From Bacteroidota bacterium (GTDB taxonomy: Bacteria; Bacteroidota; Bacteroidia; Chitinophagales; Saprospiraceae), in NCBI GenBank assembly GCA_029557915.1, contig JAKQHS010000122.1, positions 1 to 64,000 of the forward strand: DNA of 64,000 bases. The letters are read 5' to 3'. Below are positions 1 to 8,741 of the stretch, piece by piece (the stretch's first letter is position 1; every line of letters begins with the position of its first letter). Below the pieces are notes generated by a model that ran no database searches, was not told the DNA's origin, and saw only the letters and a program-made list of their open reading frames with translations. Made by a program: the position numbers and the translations under genes.

Positions 1-3000
1 GCCAACTGGCTGACCTCCCTTTTTGCCGCGGTCAAATCCCTCTATCTGAACGAGCAGGTCAACATCAGCATCAAAACCATTTTTGTCTGGACCTCGGAGG
101 ACGGATACAGCGACGATGTGGGGACTGCCCTGGATCAACTGAAAGCACGAAGATTGAACGATGCCGCCTTTACGGCCAATTTTGTCCACCTGGTCAGGGG
201 TGAACTTTGCAACGGGGGCTGCAGCCTGGCCGGAATCGCCTGGCTGGATGTTTTATGTGACAACAGTTACCGCTTTGCGGTGAGCGAGCCTTTGTTCAGT
301 TACGCGGTTTATCCCTCCTACTCCTGGTCCGTCAATGTACTCACTCATGAGCAGGGGCATAATATCGCTTCTCCCCATACCCATTGGTGCGGATGGACCG
401 GAGGACCTATCGATGGTTGCGCCGATCCTGACGGGACCTGTGCCAAAGGGCCGACCCCACCCTCGGGGGGAGGAACCATCATGTCCTATTGCCATCATAA
501 CGTCGGGATTAATTTTGCCAACGGTTTCGGGCCACAACCGGGTACCCGCATTCGGGCCAGGTATAATGCAGCCAACTGCCTATCAACCAATTGCAACGAT
601 GGCATCACCGTTCCTGCCGGGCCCTCCAATTGCAATGACGGGATTCAGAACGGGAGCGAAACGGGTGTCGATTGTGGTGGAAGTTGTGCCGCTTGCCTTG
701 AGGTGTGTGCTAATTCTGTAAATCTTAGTCAAAATAAGACTACCAGTCAATCGACCAATTTTGATGGTGGGAACAGTTTTCCTGCCTCCCGGGCTGTTGA
801 TGGTTCATTGACCAATTTCAGCCACACCGGACAACAACTACAACCCTGGTGGCAGGTTGACCTTGGAAATACCTATACCGTGTCGAGTATAAAAATTACC
901 AATCGGGTAGGATGTGCTCCATGTTCAGGACGGCTGAAACGATTTAAGGTATTTGTCTCAAACACCCCACCTGGGGCTTACACAAACTCCGGAGAGGTAC
1001 ATCTATACAATAACTCCTCCGGTCTGTCAGACGGCCAGGTTTATAACATCGCCAACCTGAATGCATCAGGCCGTTATGTTAGGATATGGGCGGACTTTAC
1101 AGGATATGGAAACAATTACCTCCATCTCGCGGAAGTGCAGGTCATGGGCTGCGATGGGGTGGATCCTTGCGAAGAAAATGAAGTTCCTAACCAACCCACG
1201 GTGAGTACGGTGGAAGTCGATTTTCCTCGGAACGGCAGTTTCACCGTTGGTGCCATCGCTTCAGATCCCGACGGTTCGATTGCCCGGGTTGAATTTTATA
1301 ATGGAGTCACTTTATTAGGGTCAGACAACAGCAACCCATACCATTGGACAGTAAGTCCTGCAACAGCATCCAGTTATTCGATTACTGCAAAAGCATTTGA
1401 TAATTGCGGTGAATCAGCTACGTCAGGAATCCTGACTGTCAATACCACGATAAGTTGCAGCGATGGATTTCAGAATGGGGATGAAGAAGGGGTGGACTGC
1501 GGGGGATCATCGTGTACCGATGACTGCCCTCAAGGCTGCCTTAGCCCGGTCCTTTTAAGTTCTGGAAAATCAACTAGTCAGTCTTCAAATTTCAATGGTT
1601 CCAATAGTTACCCGGCATCTATGGTTGTGGACGGTTCGACTTCAAGCGCTAGTTTCAACCATACGGCTGCTGAACTCCAACCCTGGTGGCAAGTGGATCT
1701 GGCAACCGTTTCCGAAGTAACCAGCATTGAAATTACACACCGAACAGGTTGCGCCCCATGTGCAGGCCGGGTGAAAAATTTTAAGGTATTTGTCACAAAC
1801 AGTCCCGCATCAAGTTTTGGTTCTTCCACTGGGGTGGTCTATGAGTACAATAATTCCACGGGTCTGGGGAATGGCCAGGTGATTAACATATCCGACCTTT
1901 CGGCAGGAGGGAGATATGTCCGGATATGGGTCAATAACGCGTCAGCCAATTACCTGCATTTGGCCGAAGTTCGGGTAATGGGATGTGCTACCGATCCGTG
2001 TTCGGGGAATCAAAGCCCGTCAAAACCGGTTTTGAGTTCGACTTCGACAAGCTATACTCAAAATACCAGTTTTTCGGTGAATGCAAGTTCGTCGGACGCA
2101 GGTGGGATCGCTGAAATAAGGTTTTATGTCGGCGGAGTGTTACACTCCACAGACAATACCTCGCCCTATTCTATGACCATTAACCCAGCCTCCGCATCTT
2201 CCTATTCAATTACCGCGATGGCCGTTGATGATTGCAACGCGCAGTCCGTTTTGTCGGATCCCCTGGTGATTACGACTACCAATTCTTGTTCGGATGGGGT
2301 TCGTAACGGGGACGAAACTTCCATAGATTGTGGCGGTTCGAATTGTACGGCTTGTGCTGGATGCACCAGTCCGACCAATGTCAGCCAGGGCAAATCAGCA
2401 AGTCAATCCACCAACTTCAATGCGGCGAATTCTTATCCCGCTTCCATGGCGGTGGACGGTTCCACGGCCAGTTCGAGTTTCAATCATACCGGTGCACAAA
2501 CCCAACCCTGGTGGCAGGTGGATCTGGGAAGTTCGCACGACGTCACCAGTATTCAGATCACTCATCGTACCGGTTGTTCAGCATGCGCAGGCAGGATTAA
2601 AAAATTCAGGGTCTTTATTTCAGGATCTCCTCCATCGGCATTTACTAATAGCGGGTATGTATATGAGTACAACAATGGGGCTGGTATGGCTAATGGAGAA
2701 GTGCTGACCATCGGAGGGGATGCCGTGACGGGAAGATATGTCCGGATATGGGCAGATTACGGAACCTCTTCCGGTTATATCCACTTTGCCGAGGTCAGAG
2801 TGTTTGGTTGTGCCAGCACCGCACCGGACATTTTGCTCGCTTCCACGGAGTCACCAGTTAAAAGGTTCACTGAGTCCAGGATGGGCTTAGAAAACCCGGT
2901 TGATTTTGAGGTAAATATATTCCCGAACCCGGTGCGTGACCAGTTGAATTATAATTTTGCCATTCCGCCGCAGTCACCGGTTTTTGCAAGGATCTTTGAT

Positions 3001-3135
3001 CTTCAAGGGAGAAAGGTGATGGAAGCCACCTTGTCAGGATCCCGGCTTGACATCGGCCATTTGGAAAACGGAAGCTATATCATCCACATCATTTACAAGG
3101 ATATGCGCATGGTGAAAAAAATCCTAAAATTTTAG
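1..3135 (+). CDS. Secreted M12B-type metalloprotease with three F5/8C modules and T9SS tail (5' partial)
   Basis: The frame is open from the first base, so the N-terminus lies outside the window. Counting from the first visible codon, the zinc motif HEQGHNIASPH (HExxHxxxxxH) is at 116-126 and the Met-turn IMSYCH near 160, which marks a reprolysin-like metalloprotease. Then come three near-identical F5/8 type C (discoidin-like, sugar-binding) domains at about 235-385, 515-662 and 790-937, two bacterial Ig-like domains between them, and a Cys-rich linker (DGxxNGxEtxxDCGG) before each F5/8C domain. The last 75 residues (NIFPNPV, DLQGRKV) form a type A T9SS sorting domain, so the protein is probably exported through the outer membrane and surface-attached or released. 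The substrate is unknown. Confidence 0.9.
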   Translation, partial: ANWLTSLFAAVKSLYLNEQVNISIKTIFVWTSEDGYSDDVGTALDQLKARRLNDAAFTANFVHLVRGELCNGGCSLAGIAWLDVLCDNSYRFAVSEPLFSYAVYPSYSWSVNVLTHEQGHNIASPHTHWCGWTGGPIDGCADPDGTCAKGPTPPSGGGTIMSYCHHNVGINFANGFGPQPGTRIRARYNAANCLSTNCNDGITVPAGPSNCNDGIQNGSETGVDCGGSCAACLEVCANSVNLSQNKTTSQSTNFDGGNSFPASRAVDGSLTNFSHTGQQLQPWWQVDLGNTYTVSSIKITNRVGCAPCSGRLKRFKVFVSNTPPGAYTNSGEVHLYNNSSGLSDGQVYNIANLNASGRYVRIWADFTGYGNNYLHLAEVQVMGCDGVDPCEENEVPNQPTVSTVEVDFPRNGSFTVGAIASDPDGSIARVEFYNGVTLLGSDNSNPYHWTVSPATASSYSITAKAFDNCGESATSGILTVNTTISCSDGFQNGDEEGVDCGGSSCTDDCPQGCLSPVLLSSGKSTSQSSNFNGSNSYPASMVVDGSTSSASFNHTAAELQPWWQVDLATVSEVTSIEITHRTGCAPCAGRVKNFKVFVTNSPASSFGSSTGVVYEYNNSTGLGNGQVINISDLSAGGRYVRIWVNNASANYLHLAEVRVMGCATDPCSGNQSPSKPVLSSTSTSYTQNTSFSVNASSSDAGGIAEIRFYVGGVLHSTDNTSPYSMTINPASASSYSITAMAVDDCNAQSVLSDPLVITTTNSCSDGVRNGDETSIDCGGSNCTACAGCTSPTNVSQGKSASQSTNFNAANSYPASMAVDGSTASSSFNHTGAQTQPWWQVDLGSSHDVTSIQITHRTGCSACAGRIKKFRVFISGSPPSAFTNSGYVYEYNNGAGMANGEVLTIGGDAVTGRYVRIWADYGTSSGYIHFAEVRVFGCASTAPDILLASTESPVKRFTESRMGLENPVDFEVNIFPNPVRDQLNYNFAIPPQSPVFARIFDLQGRKVMEATLSGSRLDIGHLENGSYIIHIIYKDMRMVKKILKF

Positions 3136-3216
3136 AGGATTTATGGTCTCACAATCATAATATTTGAATAGAAATACGATCCGGTTAAACTATTATAAAT
3201 AATATAAAAGCCTTGT

Positions 3217-4125
3217 TTGAAATTTTCATTCCTGCGCCGACGCCTGAGAACCCATTTTAAAAACCTCAGTTTATTTTACAACGAAACCAACCTTTTAGCG
3301 GTGGGTTCCATGCTGTGCAAACAACAAGCTGCCATAAACTCGGGTTCCCTGAATGATTATGAGTTCAGGATCTTCAGTCAGTGGGGCGACGATGGGATCA
3401 TTCAATACCTGATCCGAAACCTCCGGATTAAAAATGAAACCTTCATCGAATTCGGGGTAGGGGATTACGAAGAATCAAACACCCGTTTCCTGTTGATGAA
3501 TAACAACTGGTCGGGCTTTGTCATGGACGGTTCGGAAGAATTAGTCCGGGAAATGACCAAACGGAACTGGTACTGGCGTCACGATATCCGTGCGCGGGCC
3601 GCCTTCATCGACCGGGACAATATCAATGCCTTGCTTGCAGAATCGGGATTTCAGGAGGTCGGCCTGCTGCATATCGATCTGGATGGGAATGATTACCATA
3701 TTTTAGAAGAAATAGACTTTTCACGCCTTAACCCCTGCCTCCTGATTCTTGAATACAACAGTGTATTTGGCGCCATGCGGCCCCTGACAGTACCTTATGA
3801 TAAAAACTTTAGCCGCGGGAAAGCCCATTATAGCCATCTCTATTATGGGGCTTCTCTACCTGCCCTGCAGCACCTGGCCAACAGAAAGGGATATGCCCTG
3901 GTCGGAGGCAACCTGGCCGGCAACAATGCCTATTTTGTACGCCGGGATTTGTTGAATGAACGGGTGAAAGAGGTCCCTATGGAAAAGGCTTACCGCGAAT
4001 CCAGGTTCAGGGAAGCCAGGGCAAAAGATTTTTCATTGTCCTATCTGTTCGGACCCGCAAGGCTTGAATTGCTAAGGGGTATGGAGGTGATCAATGTGGT
4101 CACGGGGGGCAAGGAAAGTTTGTAG
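3217..4125 (+). CDS. FkbM-like SAM-dependent methyltransferase family protein
   Basis: This is a 302-residue soluble protein with no signal peptide. FIEFGVGDYEESNT at 76-89 resembles the SAM-binding first strand and loop; LHIDLDGNDYHILEEI at 151-166 and LILEYN at 176-181 are typical of FkbM-like proteins found in polysaccharide clusters. An in-frame stop lies 12 bases upstream, so the start is this TTG or the internal ATG at residue 32; TTG keeps the basic N-terminal helix. Two methyltransferase-like genes follow, which suggests a role in modifying a surface glycan. The acceptor cannot be inferred. Confidence 0.6.
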   Translation: MKFSFLRRRLRTHFKNLSLFYNETNLLAVGSMLCKQQAAINSGSLNDYEFRIFSQWGDDGIIQYLIRNLRIKNETFIEFGVGDYEESNTRFLLMNNNWSGFVMDGSEELVREMTKRNWYWRHDIRARAAFIDRDNINALLAESGFQEVGLLHIDLDGNDYHILEEIDFSRLNPCLLILEYNSVFGAMRPLTVPYDKNFSRGKAHYSHLYYGASLPALQHLANRKGYALVGGNLAGNNAYFVRRDLLNERVKEVPMEKAYRESRFREARAKDFSLSYLFGPARLELLRGMEVINVVTGGKESL

Positions 4126-4165
4126 GTTCAGGGAGGGTCTGATGGTGGCTGGTGTGTGATGACCG

Positions 4166-4681
4166 ATGTCCGAACAGTTGAGCTTGAGTTTGTGGCCGCA
4201 GACCGGAATTTTTCGATCGTTGATACATTTTGATGTTGTTATTTCAGGAAAGACTTTTGAATATATGGAGTTTTTTTGGATTGCAATGGGTGAAATGACA
4301 AGGGTTCTAAAAAGAGGCGGATTGCTGTGTATAATTGTTCCAAATGGTTTTAAAAAACATCGATATCCAGTGGATTATTATAGATTTTTTACCGATGGTT
4401 TAGTTGCATTGGCTCGTTACGTGAGTTTGGAAACCTTACATGACCATACCAATTGTGCACCAAGTATAAAATTTAAATCCTGGTACAGTCAAAAAGATGT
4501 CGATTCTATACTGATTGCCCGGAAAAATTATTCCGGACCAGCGAAATACATTGATTTAAATTCCTATCAGTGTGTATCTCCTGATCATGAACAATTAAAA
4601 ACCGGGTTAGTGGCCTATCGATCCATCTTTAAACGATTGAAATCTGCCCTAAAATCCATTTTTCCATACCGGATGGGATGA
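4166..4681 (+). pseudogene. Methyltransferase remnant lacking its SAM-binding half
   Basis: From residue 23 onward the protein matches the C-terminal half of a class I (Methyltransf_11-type) methyltransferase: FDVVISGKTFEY, the motif RVLKRGGLLCIIVPNG and HRYPVDYYRFFTDG. The SAM-binding N-terminal half (motif I, GxGxG) is absent, and the preceding DNA belongs to another gene. The first 22 residues look like junction sequence. The region is clearly more AT-rich than the gene before it. I read it as a 5'-deleted gene fragment, probably a recombination scar; a shortened but working protein is unlikely because the cofactor site is gone. Confidence 0.6.
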
Positions 4682-4752
4682 CGTATTCAACCATTTTTAT
4701 GTCTGCTTCCCACAATTATTTGGTTTATAATAGGATATCATACATAAGTTAA

Positions 4753-5508
4753 ATGAGTTTGAGAGATATAATGATCACCCTTGTGTCCTTTGTTTTCCGA
4801 CCTGGCAAACGAAAATTGATTCTTTGGGCCCTGAAGTTTTACGGTAGATCAGGGCTTGAAATCGGAGGGCCCAGCGCATTTTTTAATTTGAAAGGTCATT
4901 TCCCGATTTATATTTTTGCCGAAAAACTGGATGGTGTCAATTTTAGCACGGAAACCTTTTGGGAAGGCAAGATTAAAGAAGGACCAAATTATAAATTTCA
5001 TTCCAAGCGCGGGTATCAATATATCTGTGAAGCGACTCATCTAAATAAAATACCGGATAAGAAATACGATTTTATTTTATCCTGTCATAGCCTCGAACAC
5101 AGCGCCAATCCATTGAAAGTGGTTGAAGAATGCAAACGGGTGCTTAAAAAGGGAGGATATTTTATCCTCGTATTGCCTGACAAAGAAAATACTTTTGACC
5201 GTAAGAGACCGTTCACCACGATGTCCCATTTGTTGAAGGACTATCACTGTAATACCGGGGAAGAGGATGAAACCCATTTTGAAGAAGTAAGGCGGTTGTT
5301 TGATTTTTCGATGGTGGATAAATCGATGGAAATGTCCGTCTGGCTAGATCAAATGCCGAATAACATAAATCATAGATTGTTGCATCACCATGTATTTAAT
5401 TTTGAACTCATTACTGAGATATTTAAATTTTTTTCTTTCGAAGTGATAATTCAGAAATCCATAAAGCCTTTTCATCTCGTTACCATTGCCCGGTGTTTAG
5501 AAAAATAG
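4753..5508 (+). CDS. Class I SAM-dependent methyltransferase
   Basis: This 251-residue protein has a SAM-binding motif I variant, LEIGGPS, at 35-41, an acidic post-motif, and the Methyltransf_11 signature YDFILSCHSLEHSANP followed by RVLKKGGYFILVLPD at about 104-142. Family members often sit in O-antigen or exopolysaccharide clusters and methylate sugars or aglycones; the substrate here is unknown. It follows a truncated methyltransferase, and both are AT-rich, consistent with shared horizontal origin. Confidence 0.75.
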   Translation: MSLRDIMITLVSFVFRPGKRKLILWALKFYGRSGLEIGGPSAFFNLKGHFPIYIFAEKLDGVNFSTETFWEGKIKEGPNYKFHSKRGYQYICEATHLNKIPDKKYDFILSCHSLEHSANPLKVVEECKRVLKKGGYFILVLPDKENTFDRKRPFTTMSHLLKDYHCNTGEEDETHFEEVRRLFDFSMVDKSMEMSVWLDQMPNNINHRLLHHHVFNFELITEIFKFFSFEVIIQKSIKPFHLVTIARCLEK

Positions 5509-5768
5509 AAAAAGACTTTTATTAATAAAAAAACTGAGAGGAACCAATTATGTCAAATCTATTACATTGGATGATGGTGCTGGATGGAGGACAGTGTACT
5601 GCCGATATTGGAGGGACCACGGCGAAACTTCCTTAAAATGTAACTACCAGGGCAAAGCTAAGCTTCGTCCAGTCAGGTTAAACTTGAATCAGTGGCTGCA
5701 GAATGGAAAACGTTAGATCGATATTTTCAATAATGACTATAAGGCCGAAGCAAGGCTTCGTCAAAAAG
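5509..5768. other. Intergenic stretch without a recognisable gene
   Basis: An open stretch of about 60 codons (roughly 5550-5716) encodes nothing I recognise and has no convincing start. A short hairpin, CGAAGC-AAG-GCTTCG, lies at 5746-5760 without a clear U tract. The related sequence GCTTCGTC occurs also near 5663. This may be eroded coding DNA. Confidence 0.4.
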
Positions 5769-5831
5769 GTTAGAGGTGAGAGGTGAGAGGTAAGGGGAGA
5801 GTGGTGAGAGGTGAGTGATGAGTGGTTAAGC
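5769..5831. repeat. Degenerate 7-bp tandem repeat (GTGAGAG type)
   Basis: Nine consecutive 7-base units can be read: GTTAGAG, GTGAGAG twice, GTAAGGG, GAGAGTG, GTGAGAG, GTGAGTG, ATGAGTG, GTTAAGC. It lies between two rightward genes, ahead of the reductase promoter. It is one of several period-7/8 arrays in the window. Confidence 0.75.
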
Positions 5832-5903
5832 ATCGACCTAAGTAGGTTGTGGGTCGAAAACAATGGGTGTCTTTAAGAAGCACTTTGTCACAAGGTAAGT
5901 CCC

Positions 5904-5911
5904 TATCTTTG
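5904..5911 (+). promoter_or_regulatory. Bacteroidota -7 element (TATCTTTG) of the reductase gene
   Basis: TATCTTTG matches TAnnTTTG exactly and ends 9 bases before ATG 5921. A TTTG at 5884-5887 is the nearest -33 candidate, but the 16-base spacer is shorter than the usual 19-21. The element rules out the longer in-frame start at 5849. Confidence 0.65.
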
Positions 5912-5920
5912 CACCCTTTT

Positions 5921-6925
5921 ATGATCCATACCGATATCCTGATCATCGGGGCCGGGCCGGTGGGACTGTTCACGGTTTTTGAGGCGGGCCTGCTCCAGAT
6001 GCATTGCCACCTGCTGGACATTCTTCCACAACCGGGTGGCCAGTTGAGTGAAATCTATCCCAAAAAGCCCATTTACGATATCCCCGGGTATCCTTCCATC
6101 CTTGCCTCTGAACTGGTGGACAAGCTCATGAAACAGATCGAGCCCTTTCGGCCGGGATTTACCCTTGGGGAAAGGGCGGAGACCTTGTTCCGCGGGGACG
6201 ACGGTAAATTCGTCATTACCACCCACAAGGGTACCCGGATCAAAGCCGGCGTGGTGGCCATTGCAGGAGGCCTGGGTTGTTTTGAGCCCAGGAAGCCCCC
6301 CATCCCGGGCATCGAAAAATATGAGGACCACGGGGTGGATTATTTTGTCAAGAACCCTGAGGTATATTCCGGCAAAAACATCGTCATTGCCGGGGGAGGG
6401 GATTCAGCCCTGGATTGGGCGATCTTCCTTGCCGGCAAGGCAAAAACCCTGAACCTGATCCACCGGCGCACGGAGTTCAGGGGGGCGCCGGATTCCGTGG
6501 CTAAAGTAATGGAGCTTGCCAAATCGGATCAATTCAGGCTGATCACGGAGGCCCAGGTCAGCGGGCTTGCCGGGGATAACAGGCTTGAAGAAGTCATTGT
6601 GAAACATGACCGGGAAGGGGAGATCAGTATCGATGCCGATTATTTTATTCCTTTGTTCGGACTCACCCCCAAGCTGGGCCCCATTGCAAACTGGGGCCTG
6701 CAGATCGAACAGCAGGCGATCCGGGTCAATACCCTGGATTACAGCACCGAAGTGCCAGGGGTTTACGCCATCGGGGACATCAACACCTATCCCGGTAAAT
6801 TAAAACTGATCCTCTGCGGATTCCACGAAGCGACGCTGATGTGCCAGTCGGCTTTCAAACACCTCAATCCGGATAAAAAACTGTCTTTTAAGTATACGAC
6901 GGTGACGGGGATTAAGGGGATGTAG
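5921..6925 (+). CDS. Ferredoxin/flavodoxin--NADP(+) reductase, thioredoxin-reductase-like type
   Basis: This is a 334-residue FAD/NAD(P)-binding enzyme that moves electrons between NADPH and ferredoxin or flavodoxin. The FAD motif GAGPVG is at 10-15, the NADPH motif GGGDSA near residue 160, and the late FAD motif GVYAIGDIN near 285. No redox CxxC lies between the two nucleotide domains, which separates it from thioredoxin reductase and fits the TrxR-like FNR (YumC) family, as does its length. ATG 5921 is chosen because it sits 9 bases after the promoter element and places the dinucleotide fold right at the N-terminus. It appears monocistronic. Confidence 0.9.
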   Translation: MIHTDILIIGAGPVGLFTVFEAGLLQMHCHLLDILPQPGGQLSEIYPKKPIYDIPGYPSILASELVDKLMKQIEPFRPGFTLGERAETLFRGDDGKFVITTHKGTRIKAGVVAIAGGLGCFEPRKPPIPGIEKYEDHGVDYFVKNPEVYSGKNIVIAGGGDSALDWAIFLAGKAKTLNLIHRRTEFRGAPDSVAKVMELAKSDQFRLITEAQVSGLAGDNRLEEVIVKHDREGEISIDADYFIPLFGLTPKLGPIANWGLQIEQQAIRVNTLDYSTEVPGVYAIGDINTYPGKLKLILCGFHEATLMCQSAFKHLNPDKKLSFKYTTVTGIKGM

Positions 6926-6930
6926 GATTT

Positions 6931-7056
6931 AGTTGGCAAGTTGGCAAGTTAGCAAGTTGGCAAGTTTGCTAGCATCTCGCTTCTCGCTCCTCGCGTCTGG
7001 TATCTCGCGTCTGGCATCTGGCCTCTCGTATCTCGCGTCTGGCGTCTGGTATCTCC
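6931..7056. repeat. Two adjoining degenerate tandem repeats, period 8 then period 7
   Basis: 6931-6970 holds five 8-base units of the AGTTGGCA type. 6973-7056 holds twelve 7-base units alternating TATCTCG, CGTCTGG and CATCTGG. The block fills the gap between two convergent genes and ends 4 bases before the stop codon of the leftward lipoprotein gene. The AGTTGGCA family returns at 51508 and, inverted, at 61284. Confidence 0.8.
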
Positions 7057-7060
7057 CTTC

Positions 7061-7459
7061 CTACCTGCTCGCCTTCATCGCAAATACCCCGGCGCCATCT
7101 GCGGTGAGTTTGCCGGTGAGGCTGTTAGGGCTTTCAAAGACTCCTTCCAGCCGGACGGGGGTACCGGAATAGTAGAAAATGCCCGAAATATTTTTGTCTT
7201 CCAGTTTAAATTCGGAGAGTTCGGTGGTTTCTCCGTTGGTTTCAAGGAAGGCTTTGATGACCCCGTTGTCCGATTTCAGAATCATTTTACCGGTGACATC
7301 ACCCAGGGGAGTACCGGGTACGGTGTAGGTCCAATCGCCGAGGTATGGGATAGCCGGAGCTGCCGCGGCAGCGGCTTCCATTGGCTTGGCCGTCTTGGGG
7401 GAACAGGAAACAATCAGAAGGGCCAGTAACAGAGCCGGAAAGAAAAATTTTGATTTCAT
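7061..7459 (-). CDS. Small lipoprotein of unknown function
   Basis: This is a 132-residue protein with a lipoprotein signal: hydrophobic FFFPALLLALLIVSC gives a lipobox with Cys at 19. An Ala-rich linker follows, then a short beta-rich domain with WTYTVPGTPLGDVTGKM and a closing GVFAMKAS strand. It may form a small lipocalin-like or immunoglobulin-like sheet, but I recognise no family. It starts 3 bases after the TPR lipoprotein gene and should be cotranscribed with it. Confidence 0.75.
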   Translation of the reverse strand: MKSKFFFPALLLALLIVSCSPKTAKPMEAAAAAAPAIPYLGDWTYTVPGTPLGDVTGKMILKSDNGVIKAFLETNGETTELSEFKLEDKNISGIFYYSGTPVRLEGVFESPNSLTGKLTADGAGVFAMKASR

Positions 7460-7462
7460 AGG

Positions 7463-8362
7463 TTATTTGTTTTGCTGTTGAATGCTTTCCAGGAATTCCT
7501 GGTCCGTTTTTCCCAGGTTTTCCATCAAGACCTTGGCGTCGTCCGCAAAATCGTTGTTGGGATACCGCTTGATGAATTCCTGGTAATAAAACCGGGCGTT
7601 TTCGATATCGTGCAGCTCATTGTCAAAGGTAAACGCCTTTAAAAACAAGGATTGGGAGGCCACTTTGCTGGTAGGGTATTTTTCGATCACCCAATCATAG
7701 AGGGAAATGGCTTTATTGTAGGTCTTCAGGGAACGGGCTGTCTCAGCCGCTTTATTCAGCAGTTCCGGGCTGTCGGCATCGTCGGGATTGATCAGCACAT
7801 AGGCTTCCGTGGCGTCCACATACTGGGTTGCGGCGGTTTCGTTGAACTGGTGCAGGCTGTCGTCATACATTTTGCCGGCCAGGGTCTCTATGAGTGTACG
7901 CAGTGGAGTGGGCTGGTCCCCGACTACAGCCCTGGCCACTTCCGCCTTGGGATGGCTGGGATATTTCTCCAGGAATCCCGCATAGAGGGTATTGGCGGCG
8001 TTTTCGTTGCGGATCACATTTTTCATCAGATCCGCCAGTTGAAGCAGGCGGTCCCCGGTCTTTGGGGATTCCGGATCTTCTTTTATCAAAGTATTGAGGA
8101 AGGTGACGGATTCAAAATATCGGTTGTTGGCGGAGCTCAGTTTCTCCGCTCGCTCCAGCACTTCGATTTTCTGGTTTTTATCCCCGGCGGTGCCCGTTAC
8201 GAAGGAAATGTATTCGGCAAACAAGGTTTCCAGGGTCTTGGGGTCTTTCGATTTCGCATATTCGTCTTCCAGCTGGTGCAACCGCTGAAGGGATTCTGGC
8301 TCTTTGTTTTTGCAGGAACTGGCCAAAGCTGCAAGACCCAGAATTAGTAAGTATCTATTCAT
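7463..8362 (-). CDS. TPR-repeat lipoprotein
   Basis: This 299-residue protein has a lipobox (LAALASSC, Cys 17) and about five tetratricopeptide helices pairs, including FESVTFLNTLIKEDPESP, AISLYDWVIEKYPTSK and ARFYYQEFIKRYPNND. It resembles the TPR core of outer-membrane lipoproteins such as BamD/YfiO, although BamD-specific features are not evident. It likely scaffolds envelope proteins. It is the first gene of a two-gene leftward operon with an upstream TATTTTTG promoter element. Confidence 0.75.
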   Translation of the reverse strand: MNRYLLILGLAALASSCKNKEPESLQRLHQLEDEYAKSKDPKTLETLFAEYISFVTGTAGDKNQKIEVLERAEKLSSANNRYFESVTFLNTLIKEDPESPKTGDRLLQLADLMKNVIRNENAANTLYAGFLEKYPSHPKAEVARAVVGDQPTPLRTLIETLAGKMYDDSLHQFNETAATQYVDATEAYVLINPDDADSPELLNKAAETARSLKTYNKAISLYDWVIEKYPTSKVASQSLFLKAFTFDNELHDIENARFYYQEFIKRYPNNDFADDAKVLMENLGKTDQEFLESIQQQNK

Positions 8363-8385
8363 GCCAAGAATTAAAATATGAGGCG

Positions 8386-8393
8386 CAAAAATA
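8386..8393 (-). promoter_or_regulatory. -7 element TATTTTTG of the TPR lipoprotein operon
   Basis: On the minus strand TATTTTTG matches TAnnTTTG and ends 23 bases before the ATG. No good TTTG lies 19-21 bases upstream. Confidence 0.5.
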
Positions 8394-8474
8394 CACCAAA
8401 CGCAGGGATCGGTTATTTATTTTTGATTTAATTAAGGAATGAGGAGAGGATGCGGGTAGGGGGTGTCGGGCAGT

Positions 8475-8514
8475 CTAAGACAGGGGGTGTCTCCAAAGAC
8501 ACCCCCTGTCTTAG
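8475..8514. repeat. 18-bp perfect hairpin with GACAGGGGGTGTC half-sites
   Basis: An 18-base arm at 8475-8492 and its exact inverse complement at 8497-8514 enclose the loop CCAA. Further half-copies of GGGGGTGTC flank it at about 8459 and 8523. It lies just downstream of the tRNA on the minus strand but lacks a U tract, so it could be a processing or terminator structure or a REP-like element. Confidence 0.75.
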
Positions 8515-8549
8515 TTTCCTGCGACACCCCCTGTCTAGTCTTTCCAAAG

Positions 8550-8623
8550 TGATCCGGACTGGATTCGAACCAGTGACCTACTGCTTAGAAGGCAGTTGCT
8601 CTATCCAGCTGAGCTACCGGACC
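8550..8623 (-). tRNA. tRNA-Arg (anticodon TCT)
   Basis: Read on the minus strand, the acceptor GGTCCGG pairs with CCGGATC (one G-U pair), the D stem is GCTC/GAGC, the anticodon stem-loop ACTGC-CTTCTAA-GCAGT gives anticodon TCT, and the T arm contains GGTTCGAATCC. The discriminator base is A and the 3' CCA is not encoded. It decodes AGA codons. Confidence 0.97.
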
Positions 8624-8741
8624 AGGGGTAGAATTAAGCCGCAAAGGTAAATTTTTTTGATAATCGAATTTTGAACCAAACTAAGGTCCGGGACTGATTT
8701 CGAAAGCACACGGGGTAAGGGGAGTCTCGGTGGTCGGGTGG

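Noticed and set aside
6933-7172. Leu/Ser/Ala-rich rightward frame
   Set aside because: Made only of the period-8 and period-7 repeat DNA plus the antisense of the lipoprotein gene.
7652-8347. Rightward frame of 231 codons
   Set aside because: Antisense to the TPR lipoprotein; composition follows the shadow frame.
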